Shown piece after piece: positions 6,497 to 7,935 of a DNA stretch of 7,935 bases. The position numbers and the translations under genes were made by a program. The stretch spans positions 1 to 7,935 of the forward strand of contig CADBTH010000171.1 in assembly GCA_902797495.1 (NCBI GenBank), read 5' to 3'. The notes beneath the pieces were generated by a model. It had not been told where the DNA came from, ran no database searches, and was given only the letters and a program-made list of their open reading frames with translations. Source of the stretch: an uncultured Ruminococcus sp. (GTDB lineage: Bacteria > Bacillota > Clostridia > Oscillospirales > CAG-272). Position 1 is the stretch's first letter. Each line of letters starts with the position of its first letter.

Positions 6497-7935
6497 ACAG
6501 TATCATGACCGGTTTTCCGGCGGGCGCTTTGCCGTCCTCGAAAGAATTGTTCTTGAAGAGCTTCGCTCTGTCGAGGCGGTACTTTTTGCACACGTTCCAG
6601 ACGTCCTCGTCCTGCTCCGGATAGTATACCCTGATGCAAGGCTCGTCGCCGCCCCCGGTCTTTTCGCCGAGTTTCACGGCGGACACCGCCCTGATCTTTC
6701 TCTTCCTGCAGACGGAATACGCGACCGTGACGTCGCAGTCCACGGCGAGACGGCCACCCGAAACGGACGTCCTCACGTCGACGGCGGAGCAGGTCGCACT
6801 GCTCTGAAGTTCCTGGCAGGATACGCCGTCCGGCAGATCCCCGAGCTCCGCCGAGAAAGGAGCCTCGATCTCGCTCGCGGTCATCTCTGTCCCGGCAGTC
6901 AAAACCGCCCTCACCCTGACCTCTCCGGTCACGGCGACCTTTCCGTCTGAGCAGGTGACCGAGCAGCGGCACGACGGCGCGGACGTAAACAGTATCTCCG
7001 GATTGTCGGGGGCGGTTTTAAGCTCCGACTCTCCGGACAGATCGAAACGCTTCATGCCGTAGAACAACACGGACGGTATCTCGCATTCGCCGTACTCGTT
7101 TTCCGACTCCGTATCCGTCGAGTACGCGTCCGTGCATATTTCAGCGGAAGTCCTGCAGTACGCTTCCGCGTCGAGATCGTACTCAACGCTCACACCGTAC
7201 CGTCCTCCCTCTTCCGGGGATACCTTTACCGAGGCGACCCTGCCCCACGCCCTTCCGTCCGTATACCTCGCTCCGTCTCCCACCGGGACGGTCGTCTCGA
7301 ACGGGATCACGCACTCAGCCGCGCTTTTCTCTCCTTCCCCGTTCTCAAAAATACACTTCACTCGGATCTTGCCGCTCGCCCTGACGGCGTCGCCGTCGGC
7401 TGACGCCGAATCGACGGTCAGCACGCCTTCGCACGCAACGGGCTTCGCCCCTTCCGCGGCGACGATCTCACCCGCCGCGCTCTCCGTCACGCTCCCACGC
7501 CGTCTCACGAGCGACGTCACCTCTTCCGTCAGACGCTCTATTCCGGAAGAAGAGTAGTTCACCGCGTTCCCGTCGGAGTCCGTGACCGTATCCGCACTCT
7601 CGTATTTTCCGTCGCAGATAACGTGAAACCGCAGACGGCTCTTTATATTCAGGCTTCTCGGACCGGTCGCTCTGCACGCCGTATTTTCGATCTCCGTGTC
7701 GACCGATATCCCCTCCGTGTTCTCCGGAGAAAAGGGAAGCGCCGTATCGGCGGAATATTCCGCGACGAGAGGCGCAGACGCGAGAGTCCCGTCCTCCCCG
7801 ACGTACACCGCGTTGTAAGAGAGCGTCCCGTCGAACTCCAGCGTATTACCGTTCAGAAACTTTCCCTCGGGAAGCGCCGTCGCCGAGACGTAAAGAAGCC
7901 TTTTTATCTCCGGCATGTAATCGGGGAGTGAAAAA
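6495..7935 (-). CDS. sipL: SipL-like spore protein: SPOCS (DUF3794) repeats plus LysM-like domain, 5' end missing
   Basis: The gene reads leftward; its stop is TAA at 6497-6495. The first ATG in view (7916) is probably internal: there is no ribosome site before it, and the frame stays open to the edge with FSLPDYMPEI, which fits the Pro-Asp-aromatic-x-Pro-Glu-Ile motif I recall from DUF3794 (PF12673) domains. The 5' end therefore lies outside the window. Numbering from that Met, there are three SPOCS-like beta-rich units (about 1-100, 130-255 and 285-405) and a C-terminal LysM-like domain (about 426-470) with VYYPEQDEDVWNVCKKYRL. This matches SipL of Clostridioides difficile, which binds SpoIVA through its LysM domain and is needed to anchor the spore coat. 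Expected place of action is the mother-cell side of the forespore surface. Another LysM protein with DUF3794 repeats remains possible. Expression is probably mother-cell specific, but the promoter is outside the window. Confidence 0.85.
   Translation of the reverse strand, partial: FSLPDYMPEIKRLLYVSATALPEGKFLNGNTLEFDGTLSYNAVYVGEDGTLASAPLVAEYSADTALPFSPENTEGISVDTEIENTACRATGPRSLNIKSRLRFHVICDGKYESADTVTDSDGNAVNYSSSGIERLTEEVTSLVRRRGSVTESAAGEIVAAEGAKPVACEGVLTVDSASADGDAVRASGKIRVKCIFENGEGEKSAAECVIPFETTVPVGDGARYTDGRAWGRVASVKVSPEEGGRYGVSVEYDLDAEAYCRTSAEICTDAYSTDTESENEYGECEIPSVLFYGMKRFDLSGESELKTAPDNPEILFTSAPSCRCSVTCSDGKVAVTGEVRVRAVLTAGTEMTASEIEAPFSAELGDLPDGVSCQELQSSATCSAVDVRTSVSGGRLAVDCDVTVAYSVCRKRKIRAVSAVKLGEKTGGGDEPCIRVYYPEQDEDVWNVCKKYRLDRAKLFKNNSFEDGKAPAGKPVMIL

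Noticed and set aside
6234..6950. Open frame of 238 codons on the plus strand spanning the terminator
   Set aside because: It overlaps the cREC-like gene in another frame, reads through the terminator and is antisense to the SipL-like gene.
6109..6972. Open frame of 287 codons on the minus strand across the terminator
   Set aside because: It would run through a 15-bp stem terminator and overlap both the cREC-like and SipL-like genes in other frames; composition is Arg/Gly-rich noise.
7132..7557. Ser/Pro/Thr-rich open frame of 141 codons on the plus strand
   Set aside because: It is antisense to the SPOCS repeat region of the SipL-like gene and has no ribosome site; low complexity comes from the codons of the real gene.
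1..7935. CRISPR array, insertion sequence, tRNA or phage segment
   Set aside because: I found no regularly spaced direct repeats, terminal inverted repeats with a transposase, cloverleaf sequence or phage gene in either strand.

Overview
The window looks like chromosomal DNA from a spore-forming member of the Clostridia (Firmicutes). Coding DNA is GC-rich with AT-rich promoter DNA, Shine-Dalgarno sites are strong (AGGAGGTG, AAGGAG, AAAGGAGA), and one likely start is TTG. The strongest taxonomic pointers are a SipL-like SPOCS/LysM protein, which belongs to endospore formers, and the XpaC-TelA pair, common in Firmicutes. I cannot name the genus.

Layout. Positions 1-286 hold no protein gene I can support. 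They contain two divergent promoters. One has a near-consensus -35 and -10 and fires left, off the edge, into a GC-rich, hairpin-forming leader. The other has an extended -10 and fires right. Between them lie an AT tract and a perfect 13-bp palindrome. The rightward promoter appears to drive four genes (287-4157): an eight-span membrane protein with a long acidic tail, XpaC, TelA, and a LemA-like protein with a membrane segment at each end. Gaps are about 40 bp and each gene has its own ribosome site. An 11-bp stem hairpin (4181-4206) follows.

Next come an ABC-F ATPase (4227-6143), probably a ribosome-acting translation factor of the YdiF/Uup type, and 10 bp later a 99-residue single-domain protein resembling the cyclic-phosphate-processing receiver (cREC) family. 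A 15-bp stem terminator (6459-6492) closes this unit and sits between convergent genes. The rest of the window is a minus-strand gene for a SipL-like spore protein. Its 5' end lies beyond the right edge: the frame stays open past the first visible ATG with a family-typical sequence.

How the genes may work together. The four-gene operon puts two small or poorly understood membrane proteins and an orphan membrane protein next to the cytoplasmic helical TelA protein. XpaC-TelA pairs are known, but their biochemical role is not. Adding a LemA-like protein and an acidic-tailed membrane protein suggests a membrane-associated stress or envelope complex. That is inference, and it is the best candidate here for an undescribed system. 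The ABC-F/cREC pair may link translation or RNA repair, but rests on adjacency alone.
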